Assembly (NCBI GenBank): GCA_964019415.1
Contig: OZ025868.1
Location: forward strand, 15,684,578-15,748,577
Length of the DNA: 64,000 nucleotides
Origin: Ianthella basta
Taxonomy: Eukaryota > Porifera > Demospongiae > Verongiida > Ianthellidae
Direction of reading: 5' to 3'
The translations under genes and the position numbers were made by a program. Of the stretch, positions 45,031 through 57,180 are shown piece by piece (within the stretch, counting starts at the first letter, position 1; each line of letters starts with the position of its first letter). The notes below the pieces were generated by a model. The model ran no database searches. It worked only from the letters and a program-made list of their open reading frames with translations, and was not told the origin of the DNA.

Positions 45031-45122
45031 CACTAGTACACTAGTACACTAGTACACTAGTACACTAGTACACTAGTACACTAGTACACAAGTACACTAG
45101 TACACTAGTACACTAGTACACT
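45031..45122. repeat. 8-bp palindromic tandem repeat (ACTAGTAC)n
   Basis: About eleven units of ACTAGTAC with one ACAAGTAC variant. The array is nearly self-complementary and contains overlapping CTAG and GTAC palindromes. Confidence 0.95.
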
Positions 45123-45421
45123 ATGTGCATACATTTATACAATACAGTCCATTTCAGGTTGCTTGCCCCACAAATGTAACATGGGATATCAAGTTGACCA
45201 ATGAAACGTGCCTTACCTGATGATGCAATTGGGTTCAATGAATTTGATTGGTCAGTTTGATTGTCCATTTTATGGTTGTGGAACAAGCAACACCCTCTCC
45301 CACACCAACACTTCATCCCCTACCCTCACCCCCTCCCCTCCCCCACCCCTCCCACTCACCCCACTCCCCCTCCCCTCCCTCCACCCCTCACACCCACCTC
45401 TCCCTCCCTCCCCTCACACAC

Positions 45422-45532
45422 CTTGTGCTCAAATCCACTCATGATGACACTGTTCTTGGCCAGCTCACACATGTCCACACTACTCAGCTTCCACACTTGA
45501 GCTGCAATGCTGTACTCCTCCATCAGCGGCTC
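45422..45532 (-). CDS. AMP deaminase, single internal exon
   Basis: 111-bp exon, phase 0 at both ends (acceptor ATGTATAG, donor CACAAG/GTGTGT). The 37-residue peptide starts [18 protein letters not shown] and continues [18 protein letters not shown] deaminases (AMPD1-3) have [27 protein letters not shown] in this place, so the match is specific. AMPD converts AMP to IMP in the purine cycle. No neighbouring AMPD exon was found within the window, so this may be a displaced exon or part of a gene with very long introns. Its downstream side is a C-rich tract (45300-45420). Confidence 0.8.
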
Positions 45533-45534
45533 CT

Positions 45535-46509
45535 ATACATAGGTAAATAGTATTAGATATTATACAGGATCATTGCTGCATGTATGAGTACATTCACAAA
45601 ACACTTGGTCATCACTGTTCCATATAAGTATCTATATACAGCACAGTATGACGTCCATCCATGGATACACACCACCTGCTTGCAGGTGAACACTAAAGTT
45701 ATGCACAACTACATCAAGACACATTTTGGGTGGGGGGGCTTAGGTATGTACAAGACTAACCAAATAGCAAGTAGCTGAAATAAGAAACCATCTGGGCTCT
45801 TATAAGCAGTCTTATACATACATTCATACTTACATACGTACAATGCACACCTACTGGGTTGGGACAAAAGTCCAGATTCCATTTTTCCAGATCCCCTACT
45901 GAAAATAAACGATGAAGCCAAGGATGAGTTAGTTAGATGAATTAGTGAGGGATGCCCTACAGCTTGGCAGCAATCCATTTGGCTCTCTTCTTCATGAAGT
46001 TGCATGCCGGGTTTCATCACTCTGCAGTGAAGGTGTGGCCGGGCTTGAAGAAGTCAAAAAATTGCTCAACAGTTTCTGAGTAGGCTGTAAAGAGGAATAC
46101 TTTCTTCCTCTTCTTGGCAGGTGTCCCCTTAAATTAGCCATGCAGCTACAGGAAGATGATTCCATAGCACTCACAGCATGCAGTGCATGTACACATGTGT
46201 GCATGTAATGTGTCCGTCTGTGCATATGTATATACATTGTACATGTGAGCAGATGTTATCTCATCTTAGACCCATCCACCCTTCCAGACCTGTTCCATTC
46301 ACCTCAAATTAATCATCATCCTAGCGCGCTTCAATCCCATCAGCACCCACTCATCAGACATGCATGCACAATCACTGCACATGTATGCCATGCTTGCTCA
46401 GGCTCACCTCATCACAAAGCCGTAAATTCACCAACAGATTTGCACACTGCCACTCAAGACTGCTCCACACTCACAACAGAATCAGGTGTGCGATGGCACA
46501 ATGACATGT
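45535..46509. other. Unique sequence, no gene recognised
   Basis: Between the AMP deaminase exon and the last exon of ankyrin-Death copy 3. No splice-bounded open frame, repeat or RNA gene recognised. Confidence 0.45.
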
Positions 46510-49500
46510 TCACTGCAACACATGAGGACAATGTTTCCATGCAATTTCAACGGCCAAGTGGTGCATGTCCAGTCCGGGCTGCCTCAGCTTGCCGTAGAAC
46601 ACCTCCCACGTCGGCTCCGGAGTGACATCAAGCCAACGCTGCAGCACTCGCAAGCACTTGTCCTCAGCACTTCCTACATCATCCCGCACAGCCAATGCAT
46701 AGTCAGATACACCAAGTGCACTTCCCAAGGGAAGGAGCTGTCTAGCCAGTGGCAGAGCATAAGGTAGGAGGTCAGTAAGGGTCAGTGAGGGACGTGGACC
46801 AGTAGAATCTGAAGCTGATAGTAACAGAACATACAAACACATATGCAGCTACATCAAGAGTTAGTGTTACCATGCACACATCTTGGAAGTTACAAATTAA
46901 TTTACTCCTGAATGCATTGAGACAAGTCAAGCCCCACTCTAGTGTGCACACACACTAGAGCAGAGCTTGCTTTTGTTGTTGGTCTTGTGGTATTAAACCT
47001 CACATTCAAAATTTACTATGGCTAACAATTTTCAGCTGTTTAATATTCTGACGGAATCTCACAAATAAGAGTCTGTCAGTCCCCAGTTATAGTAGGCTAT
47101 CCAGCCAGATCTTTTGTGTGCTATAACATAAAGAGGCACAATCTGGTTTAGCAAAGGACTTTAAAATTCCAAATTAGTGGGTTTGCAGCCTATTTTAACT
47201 TAAAGGTCCACTGTCGCAGTTTATAAAATTTCATATTGATCGTGCTTTGTGAAACAACTTCAATGATACCTATTCAGCGTGCTCTGCCTCACGATGGGGG
47301 AGTTACGAGGGCACAAATTTGCAAAAAAGACCAATTATGCGTGGGCGTTTCCAGTTTTCCGGCCTAACAATGCTAAAACGTCGTGACATCACAGTAGGCT
47401 CTGGAATGTTTGCACAAGTATGGAGGAGAGTAGGCCAGGCAACAGACTGAACAAGAAATTGTTATCTCCTGCGAGTCTTTCTCTTACGATGAAGGCGAAA
47501 CTTCTTGAGACAATGAAGGAGATACCCCTGCTGATTCTGAAACAGATCTGGGCATGAGGGTTGCGCAGCCGTACGCATACGGCACGACATCTATTTTGCG
47601 ACACGACCAATAATACGGTGACGCCCGTCCTCAGTCCTGCAAACACCGATTTGCACCATTCTTGGACAAAACAGAGATGGTACACCAGCCTAGAGCTGAT
47701 TTGTCACCTCCTACAAGGCGTAACAGCTGAAAATACGAAGTGTGCCGAAAACATATTTTGGAGCACTCAGCACGTACTTCAGGTCACTGGCTCCCACATT
47801 GCAGGATGTAAGCATCTTTCCACTCCTACTTGCTAGGTAGTAGGGCACACGCAAACTCTGGTCACAGCAAGAGGTTCAGAGGAAAACTCTATGTCTCTAC
47901 CGAGCACGGCTGCGCAGAACACCAGGTGGTAGGGGCATCGAAATGGCCCTGGGACACATTTTTCATCATCGTAAAGCTACTACTCATCCTTTCGTCCTTT
48001 GCAGCGATTTGTCGTGTTCTCAATTGGCTTTCTCTGTGCTAGGAAAGATTCTCCTGTAAGTTAGAGTGTCATTTGGATTCTGACAGATGTACTAGAGTGA
48101 GCAAAGTGGTTGTTGCTAGAATATGTAGACCAAAAAACAGTGAAATGGCAGGTAGGGCATCAGTCACAATCCGAAAGGCGGTCTATCTTACAGGAGAGTC
48201 TTATCAAGCACAGAAAAATACAATGGACCCTGCTAACAGCTGCTGGCCACCGCTTCTTCAGACTATCGCTCTTTGTGAAATGAAGCAGCGACCGTTGCCT
48301 CCACCATAGATCCATGCCTCCACTGGCCCTACTACATCCTCCAGCAACGCATTTGTGATGCATCAGGGCGAGTTCATCAGCAAGAGGGACGTGAAAGCCA
48401 GTCGGCGATTCTCTTCCCACACGGCGTGTGACCCATTCAAGCATAGACACAGATGTACGGCAAGCCTACTGTGATGTTACAGCAATATGGCAGATTTCTT
48501 CGGCCGATTTTCCGGAAGTGAGCCATTATCCCTCTAACGGGGAATTTCGAAGCCCTTTAACAGCGATTTTCGGTGGTTCTAAACAATCTATCATATAAAG
48601 GCAACTTGTATAACCGTGACAGTGGACCTTTAATTATTAACACATGCCTTATATCATAAGCTTGGCAGTTAGCCTATGTAGCAGTGAGGATGGTTGAATG
48701 CTCAGGAACTGCTGTTTGCATGCTGTACAAAGTGACCATTCCCTAGAGTATTCCTATGCATCACTTGCACTCTGTAGCACACTGTCCCTTCTGCCACAGT
48801 AAGTAGTTAGGTATAGGTGCTATTTAGGTGACACACACTCACAACTAGAGATCCAAATTCCACTTAACACTCCTTAGAGAATACCGTATGAGCTGAAATT
48901 TTCACGGGACTAAACTTTCACAGTTTTCACGGTTCCAGAAGCCATACACGAATAGTTTAATCTGTGAAATTGTGCAAAGTGTTGTATAAGTGTATAATAT
49001 GGATGCTGAAAGCCGTCAAAATGTCCCCTTTGTTCTATTATCGCTTTTGTATTCCACCAATCCACCATGGCGTAGGACGAGCAAGCAGATGCATGACATT
49101 TTTGCAGGACACAACCAACTGTATCCCTGCCTTTCTTCACTGCAACTGCAAATTAATCCTCTCCATTGCCACTTTCGTGAGCACAGCAGAGATTCTTCCT
49201 GATTTGAGGAGCCCACACTGCCGTATAAACATGAAAACCAGGTACACAACTGTTGACTTCAAAATTATTTCGAACCATTTTACAACTGGCAAAATTCGCA
49301 CCTTGAATCATTTCCCTGAACGACGATTAGCACTAGCGGCGTGTTGATCCTTCCATAGAAACAAACTGATTTGGCTTGAATCACGAAGCTAGTGGCGGCT
49401 GATGAGTGTCAATGCCGATAGCCTTGTAGGAAACTCGCGCACTGGAAGGCTGAAACGACGACAAATGTTTGCAACGACTCTAGCGAAGGAAAAGCAGGGA

Positions 49501-52500
49501 CGTGAATTTGCTAAGCAGAATGGTGCCATGGCTTCGCCAGGCTCTTCCTTTCTGTGCTTGTGCGATTGTCTCTCTTTAAATGGTACAGTAGTACTGTAAA
49601 GCAAGACCATTCTGTTCTCCCTTATCATTGTATTATTACAGCTATATAGCATATATATGCAATATAATATGAGTTACCCAGCATCTGCAAATAATAAAAA
49701 CTGTGAATATAGTAAAAATCTGCCATCCGCGAAAGTTTAGTGCCACAAAAATTTAAGCCCATCTGGTAGTATTCCATCCCAGCCTCACTGAATGAGAAGA
49801 CACTCAATACAGCTCACCTTCACACAAGTGTGGACCCTTCTCTGTAGCAACTGCTCCTCCACTCACAACTGGAGCAGAAGTGGGGACACTCACAGCCTCT
49901 ACAATTCTTCCACTATCAGTCAAGCCACATCTAGCTACTGTCTTAGTTGGTGGATGGTCTTGAGTGTCACTCTCTGAGGACCACTTCCTCTGCCAAGGCA
50001 CACCTGGAGGATGAGCAACAATTGGAGGTGATGACACATTACTTGGGCAAATAGATCACCAACTGAACACAGTCCTTGTACCTTTTTCATCTGATGTCCT
50101 CCTCCGCTTTGCCAATGACCAACTCAGCTCTGCTGTCCTCTCAATGTGAACAAAAGACCTTGAGGAGCTGGCCAGCTGGGGAGAGACCTGAGAGCATAAG
50201 GGAAACAAAAGAGATACACAGGAGGGGAGGGGATCAGAGGGGAGGAGGGAGGGGGGGGGGGAGGAAGAAAAGAGGAGGCAGCACGAACACAAACACACAT
50301 GACAGGAGAGCAGCACTTGCCTCCTCCAGACAGCACACCACACAGCACCTTCACTCAACACACAACACTGCACACTTACCTGGTGAGCTCCTCCCAATTC
50401 TGATACAATCTTGTCCGTTAGTTCATCAATAGTGTGTTTAGTCTCAAAGTGACCCAAGACATCCAACAGGGTCTTCCAGGTCACACTGCTACCGTGCTCC
50501 AACCAGTAGCTCAAGGTCTCCAAGAATCTGTTCCTGTCATCACCGAATTGATGTGAAAATGCATTAAGAATCGCCTCACTATCAGCAATGTCTTCCAGGA
50601 GCAACAGTCCAACCAGCTTCCAGTTTTGGGAGGAAACATGTGGTATGATTAGGTGACATAGTTTAGATGATTTGGGCTTTTGTCTGAGGACATTCTCCTT
50701 ACCCAGCTGTTCTGCACTGAGCAGTGAAGGGCGGTCACAAAGAGGCTGATGGAGAACACTGGAAAACACCCCCTTGAGGAATTCACGACCATGTTCACCT
50801 TCCCGAGCAATAGCCATCATGGAAACGTAATCCTCTTTCAATCGAGCCAGTGCTAAAGGCTGTTTAGCTTCAATTTCTTGTGGTATGTCTGCCCACACTC
50901 CTGGGCCTCCACCCGCCTCCTCAATCAATGCAGCTATGTCATGGAGTTCAAACTGTCGAGCTAGGTCAAGAGGACTTAGACCATTTGGGAAGTTCTCATT
51001 GACTGTTCTCTTCAACACAGGGTGGGACAACAGTTTGGTGATAAATGAAGTGTGATCCTTGGAACCAGTTTGAATGCCAGGTATGGCAAATCCCATTTCA
51101 AAGCATTTCAATGACAGCAGTGACAATTGTAAAGTATGCAAGGCACTATCATCAGGTATACTGAGCTGGTTTAAGAATGTAACACCTTCACCATTGCAGA
51201 ATAAGTATTTGGCACATTTCACAGCTGCAGGCATGGCACAAACTTCAGAAGCAACTATTTCACTAAAATCATCTTCCAGGAATACACTGTCTCCACAAAT
51301 GGCACACAAACACAGCACTTTGTGTGCATCAACCAGACCCTTAGTGATCAAGGTTGCTAAAGCACCTTTTAGCCCTTCTCCACTGCTCCCAATGCCACAT
51401 GCCTCACAGAACTGGCTCAGTTTGCTGGCATGGCCACCAACAAAGCAGTGTTCAAGTGTAGACACAGAATGACTGTCTCTGTCAGAGATAGCCGCACCTT
51501 TAGCGAACAGAACTTTGAACACTTCCACCTGCCCACGCATTGCAGCCCACATTACAGGGGTCTGGCCAAATGAATCACAAATGCTAATGGCATTATCTGA
51601 CAGATGTCTTGTCAAAGGTGTGACATTACAATTGACCAAATCAAGTGCACAAACTTCATCTTCCAACAGAACTTCAACAGACTCAGAATGACCATAAAAA
51701 ACTGCTTGATGCAAAGGTGTGCCCCATCTACCAGCAACCACTGACTTGGTTGCACCAAGTTTGATTAGCTCACGAACTGCTTCTGTTCTACCACAACCAG
51801 CAGCATCATGAAGGGGAGTACGGCCATCTACAGCAACTGCATTCACATCACACCCTCTGCCCACTAGCTTTCTCACTACTTCTACATGGCCACCTTTAGC
51901 TGCAAAATGAAGAACAGTATTCCCATTACCGTTCACTACATCACTAGGACACCCTTCTACCAACATGGCTTCAACAGTCTCCACATGTCCATTAAGGGCT
52001 GCTTGATCAAGTGGAGTCCCAAAATCACCAGCAACCACTGACTTGGTTGCACCAAGTTTGATTAGCTCACAAACTGCTTCTGTTCTACCATAACTAGCAG
52101 CAACATGAAGGGGAGTACAGCCATTTACGGCAACTGCATTCACATCACACCCTCTGCCCACTAGCTTTCTTACTACTTCAACATAGCCACGTTTAACTGC
52201 AAATTGAAGAACAGTATTCCCCCTACTGTTCACCACATCAATAGGACACCCTTCTGTCAACATGGCTTCAACAGTCTCCATATGTCCTTCAATGGTTGCT
52301 AGATGAAGTGGAGTCCCAAAATTACCAGCAACCACTGACTTGGTTGCACCAAGTTTGATTAGCTCACGAACTGCTTCTGTTCTACCACAATTAGCAGCAT
52401 AGTGGAGGGGAGTACAGCCGTTTACTTCCACTGCATTCACATCACACCCTCTGTCAACCAATACCCTCATTACTTCAACATTACCACCTTGAGCTGCACC

Positions 52501-55047
52501 ATGCAGAACAGTGGCTCCAACACTGTCTAGTGCATCAATAGGACACCCTTCCGCCAACATGGCTTCAACAGTCTCCACATGTCCATTAATGGTTGCTTGA
52601 TGAAGTGGAGTCCCAAAATCACCAGCAACCACTGACTTGGTTGCACCAAGTTTGATTAGCTCACGAACTGCTTCTGTTCTACCATGACCAGCAGCATCAT
52701 GAAGGGGAGTACGGTCATTTACTTCCACTGCATTCACATCACACCCTCTGCCGATTAGCTTTCTCATTACCTCAACATGACCACCTTTAGCTGCAAAATG
52801 CAGAACAGTCTCTCCATTTCTGTTCATTACGTCAATAAGACACCCTTCCACCAACATGGCTTCAACAGTCTCCACATGTCCATTAACAGTTGCTAGATGA
52901 AGTGGAGTCCCAAAATCACCAGCAACCACTGACTTGGTTGCACCAAGTTTGATTAGCTCACGAACTGCTTCTGTTCTACCACGACTAGCAGCAGCATGAA
53001 GGGGAGTACAGCCGTTTACTTCCACTGCATTCACATCACACCCTCTGCCTACTAGCTTTCTCACTACTTCTACATGGCCACCTTTAGCTGCAAAATGCAG
53101 AACAGTCTCCCTATTACTGTCCACTACATCAATAGGACACCCTTCCGCCAACATGGCTTCAACAGTCTCCACATGTCCATTAAGGGTTGCTTGATGAAGT
53201 GGAGTCCCACAATCACCAGCAACCACTGACTTGGTTGTACCAAGTTTGATTAGTTCACGAACTGCTTCTGTTCTACCACGACCAGCAGCAGCATGGAGGG
53301 GAGTATAGCCGTTTACTTCCACTGCATTCACATCACACCCTCTCCCTACTAGCTTTCTCACTATGACAACATGGCCACCTTCAGCTGCAAAATGCAGAAC
53401 AGTGTCCCCATTACTGTTCACTGCATCAATAGGACACCCTTCCTCCAACATAGCTTCAACAGTCTCCACATGTCCATTAACGGCTGCTTGATGAAGTGGA
53501 GTCCCAAAATTACTGGCAACCAATGACTTGGTTGCACCAAGTTTGATTAGTTCACGAACTACTTCTGTTCTACCACAACCAGCAGCAGAATGGAGGGGAG
53601 TACAGCCGTTTACTTCCACTGCATTCACATCACACCCTCTGCCTACTAGCTTTCTCACTACTTCAACATGGCCACATTCAGCTGCCCAATGCAGAACAGT
53701 CTCCCTATTACTGTTCACTGCATCAATAGGACACCCTTCCACCAACATGGCTTCAACAGTCTCCACATGTCCATTAACAGTTGCTAGATGAAGTGGAGTC
53801 CCACAATCAGCAGCAACCACTGACTTGGTTGCACCAAGTTTGATTAGCTCACGAACTGCTTCTGTTTTACCACGACCAGCAGCATCATGGAGGGGAGTGC
53901 AGCCGTTTACTTCCACTGCATTCACATCACACCCTCTGCCGACTAGCTTTCTCACTACTTCAACATGGCCACCTCCAGCTGCAGAATGCAGAACAGTGGC
54001 TCCAAAACAGTCCACTACATCAATAGGACACCCTTCCATCAACATGGCTTCAACAGTCTCCACATGTCCATTAACAGTTGCTAGATGAAGTGGAGTCCCA
54101 AACCTACCAGCAACCACTGACTTGGTTGCACCAAGTTTGATTAGCTCACAAACTACTTCTGTTCTACCACGACCAGCAGCAGCATGGAGGGGAGTACAGC
54201 CGTTTACTTCCACTGCATTCACATCACACCCTCTGCCGACTAGCTTTCTCACTACTTCAACATGGCCACATTCAGCTGCCCAATGCAGAACAGTCTCTCT
54301 ATTACTGTTCACTGCATCAATAGGACACCCTTCCGCCAACATGGCTTCAACAGTCTCCATATGTCCATTAACGGTTGCTAGATGAAGTGGAGTCCCAAAC
54401 CTACCAGCAACTACTGACTTGGATGCACCAAGTCTGATTAGTTCACGAACTGCTTCTGTTCTACCACAACTAGCAGCAGAGTGGAGGGGAGTACAGCCAT
54501 TTGCTTTAACTGCATTCTTATCACACTCTCTGTCTATCAAAACCCTCAATATTTTATTATGACCACCTTCAGCTGCAAAATGCAGAACAGTGGCTCCAAC
54601 ACTGTTCACTGCATCAATAGGACACCCTTCCTCCAACATGGCCTCAACAGTCTCCACATGTTGTCCAATGACTGCTTGATGAAGTGGAGTTCCAAATATA
54701 TCAGCAACCACTGACTTGGTTGCTCCCATTTGAATCAGTTCTCTAACTGCCTTTGTCCGTCCCATTCCAGCAGCCCAGTGCAGTGGAGTGAGCCCTCTAC
54801 CATCAACTGAGTCTACATCACATCCCCTCCTGATGAGAAGCCTAATTGTGGTCACATGACCACCTTGTGCTGCCCAATGCAATAGAGACTTCCCCTCATC
54901 ATCCTTAGTGTCAATTGGAACAACTCTGTCTAACAGGTCCACAACAGTTTCTGTGTCACCAGTTCTGACAGCCCTGATTACTGAATCTTTGTAAAAGACC
55001 CATTTAAGAGCCACTAATAGAGCAGTTGCAGCAGGTGATTGGTCCAT
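46510..55047 (-). CDS. Large ankyrin-repeat protein with two Death domains, copy 3
   Basis: Model: complement of 46510..46814, 49818..50003, 50082..50187 and 50380..55047, 5265 coding bases with no stop until the terminal TGA (1754 residues). Exon 1 (1556 codons) has a short leader, about 35 ankyrin repeats (residues ~20-1210, mostly in ten 99-residue modules of three repeats), a helical middle part and a Death domain at ~1465-1552. Exons 2 and 3 encode a basic Ser/Pro linker (LAKRRRTSDEK, then SESDTQDHPPTKT). Exon 4 adds a second Death domain (LLPLGSALGVSDYAL, then RVLQRWLDVTPEPTWEVF) and stops. Exon 4 is about 3 kb away, separated by two transposons; it fits the phase (acceptor CTATCAG) but the join is not proven. 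Likely a scaffold in death-fold signalling, perhaps immune; the role is inferred. The smaller introns are 192 and 78 bp, and the 192-bp intron is itself open in frame. Confidence 0.78.
47204..48629. mobile_element. TTAA-flanked DNA transposon (Kolobok- or piggyBac-like)
   Basis: 1426 bp with inverted ends AGGTCCACTGTCGC and AGGTCCACTGTCAC and TTAA on both sides (47200-47203, 48630-48633). The minus-strand frame around 48250-48360 reads KCVAGGCSRASGG and LLHFTKSDSLKKRW, reminiscent of the N-terminal half of a THAP zinc finger, which Kolobok transposases can carry. No intact transposase. Lies in the large intron proposed for ankyrin-Death copy 3. Confidence 0.75.
48884..49766. mobile_element. 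TA-flanked element, CCGTATGAGCTGAAATTTT termini
   Basis: 883 bp. Imperfect inverted ends CCGTATGAGCTGAAATTTT and CCAGATGGGCTTAAATTTTT, extended by subterminal CACTAAACTTTCRCGG. TA at 48882-48883 and 49767-49768. It lies only about 50 bp from the donor of exon 3 of ankyrin-Death copy 3. Confidence 0.78.
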
Positions 55048-55548
55048 CTGTACTGTCTGTAAGTCTCTTTACAGAGCAAGAGAAGTAAGGGAAAACATTC
55101 TCAAGTGAGGTAGGATTGAAACATGAACACAACGGGTGATATTTAGAACACATGACCATGGATGTGTGCGTTATTGTCAACTATTCTGGATTACTGCAAT
55201 TTTAAACATTAAGTAAGAACTGTGAGTGAGCCCCACTCAAATGTGAAATTAAGGGCCGTCATCATTAATTTGCTGACACATGCTTGTCTGTACATTCCCC
55301 AATATTGCAATGTGTAAATGGCCATTGTATGCAACACCAGACAGTACACAGGAGGTTCAGAGATGTGATCACAGCTGGTGAAAGTGTCTGTGATCTACGT
55401 AATAGCTTGTCTCAGTGGCTGAAGTGCTGCTGCTTAGAGGAGCATCTCACCAAAGGTAAGTACAAGTCAATAGCATGGTGTGCTGTCTGTTCACTTGGAC
55501 ATAATATAATGGTTCTTATTACAGAAACACTTATACTATTCTCGTCTA

Positions 55549-56675
55549 TCAGACAGCACGGTAGTGCTGTCTATGTAGGGATGGCAGTAGTTGTTTGTAT
55601 GCTGTAATACAAACGAAAAGTCACGCTACTCCTGAACAGGACCGAAAACCGGCGAACGAAGCTTACCATGACGAAGCGGGGACTAAACATTGCACATATA
55701 CAACCTTACTTCCCAGCAAAGGCGCGCCTATACGTAGATAGCGCCCTCGACATTTCTCACGTTTCGTCTTCTTCTTATCAGACAGCACGGTAGTGCTGTC
55801 GATGTAGGGATGGCAGTGGTAGTTTGTATGCTGTAATACAAACGAAAAGTCACGCTACTCCTGAATAAGGCCGAAAACTGGCAAACAAAGCTTATCGTGA
55901 CGAAGCGGGGACTGAATAGTGCACATAACTATCCTTACTTCCCAGCGAAGGTGCGCCTACACGTAGATAGCGCCCTCGACATTTCTCACGTTTCGTCTTC
56001 TTCTTCTTCTTCTTCTTCTTCTTCTTCTTTGACAGCCGTAGCGCACGAACCAGAGGGACCAGGAAAATATTTCTTGCACCATATTGCACCATTTTTGGCT
56101 GGATGCATTCCTTTGTAGGTTAGAAGGCGGCGCGAGGTAGTGCGGAAGACAGTGCTTGCCACGACTCCTGCCGTGTTGCTTGGCCAAGCAGGACGGATGC
56201 CATTATCAAATTACGTAATTAAACCAGATGAAACCGGAGTGACTGGTGCCATTGTTAGCAGCTGCAGCAGTTAGCTTGTGCGCCGTCTAGGTGCTAGCCC
56301 ACACCTTGAGCTTCAGGATTACAGAAATGAGGTATAATGCCTGCACCAATGCCCTATGGTTGAGACTAAGTGTGTTGCTTCAGCTTAGCTGTCCACTATA
56401 AAAAGTAAAGAAACTAGAAATAATAAAAAAATTCTACAAAAATTGTAAGGATGTAGGGATGGCATAAAAAGGACAGAAACAAGTAAAGGCTGTTACACAG
56501 TGGAGCATTAACCATCATCCCTACATTCAAGGGTGTAGGACTATACGGTGCGACATTCTTGCATGTAAGGGTCATGGTTAATGCTCCACTTTGTAACAGC
56601 CTTTACTTGCTTCTGTCCTTTTTATGCCATCCCTACATCCTTACAATTTTTGTAGAAAATTTTTATTATTTCTAG
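55549..56675 (+). mobile_element. Helitron-like non-autonomous element
   Basis: 1127 bp. It starts TCAGACAGCACGG, ends TTATTTCTAG and sits exactly between A and T of the target (TCTA|TAGTC), without target duplication; copy 1 keeps the empty site at 3215/3216. 5'-TC, 3'-CTRR and A/T insertion are Helitron features. The 5' part is repeated: a second 5' end starts at 55778, also after an A. The 3' 262 bp (56414-56675) form a near-perfect palindrome ending at CTAG, larger than the usual Helitron hairpin. A TTC microsatellite lies at about 56000-56030. No Rep/helicase. Confidence 0.72.
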
Positions 56676-56691
56676 TAGTCATAAGAATACA

Positions 56692-56892
56692 TGTAACAGA
56701 TGCTTGGTTGTACTTCATGTTTAGTGTACTTACCTTAACCATACATGGTGTTGTGTTTTAATGTATGCACGTGATGTTATGCATCTTATTACGCATGCTC
56801 AGTTTGGTAAGACCTCGTGTTCAGTTGATTGATTTTTGGTGTCCTCACGTTGAAACTGTCGGTGTACTGCATTGAGCAGCGAGTTGCTTACA
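56692..56892. mobile_element. Solo LTR or TRIM-like, 201 bp
   Basis: Begins TGTAACAGATGCTTGG, ends GAGTTGCTTACA, and is flanked by TACA at 56688-56691 and 56893-56896. The unoccupied site (GAATACAGTTGAGG) is present in copies 1 and 2. TG...CA termini and 4-bp duplication fit a long terminal repeat left by recombination. Confidence 0.75.
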
Positions 56893-57180
56893 TACAGTTG
56901 AGGCACTCCTAATTCCAGCCCTGTTCTATTTGAATGAGAATTGTCACCACCTGCTGATCATGCAAAGTGACAGAACTAATAGCAGTGGGTATTAGTAGCC
57001 ACCATTTCTAGGTAGATTTGGGGACAGTTCATGGTACACAAATTTGGGGGTGCCCGTATTTACGTGACAATGACATGAGTTCTCTTCGCTTTTATTACAA
57101 GCTTCAGCCAATTCTAATTCCAGCCCTGTTCTATTTGAATGAGAACTATCACCACCTGGTGATCATGCAAAATGACAGAA

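Noticed and set aside
47389-48042. Possible genes at 47.4-48.0 kb
   Set aside because: Short frames within the TTAA-flanked element with no recognisable domain and no consistent splicing.
49389-49652. Overlapping frames of 65-87 codons
   Set aside because: Located within the TA-flanked element 48884-49766; no similarity recognised.
53528-54714. Regular plus-strand frames of 77-87 codons every 297 bp, and similar ones at 912-2092
   Set aside because: Antisense shadows of the ankyrin modules; the period equals the module length.
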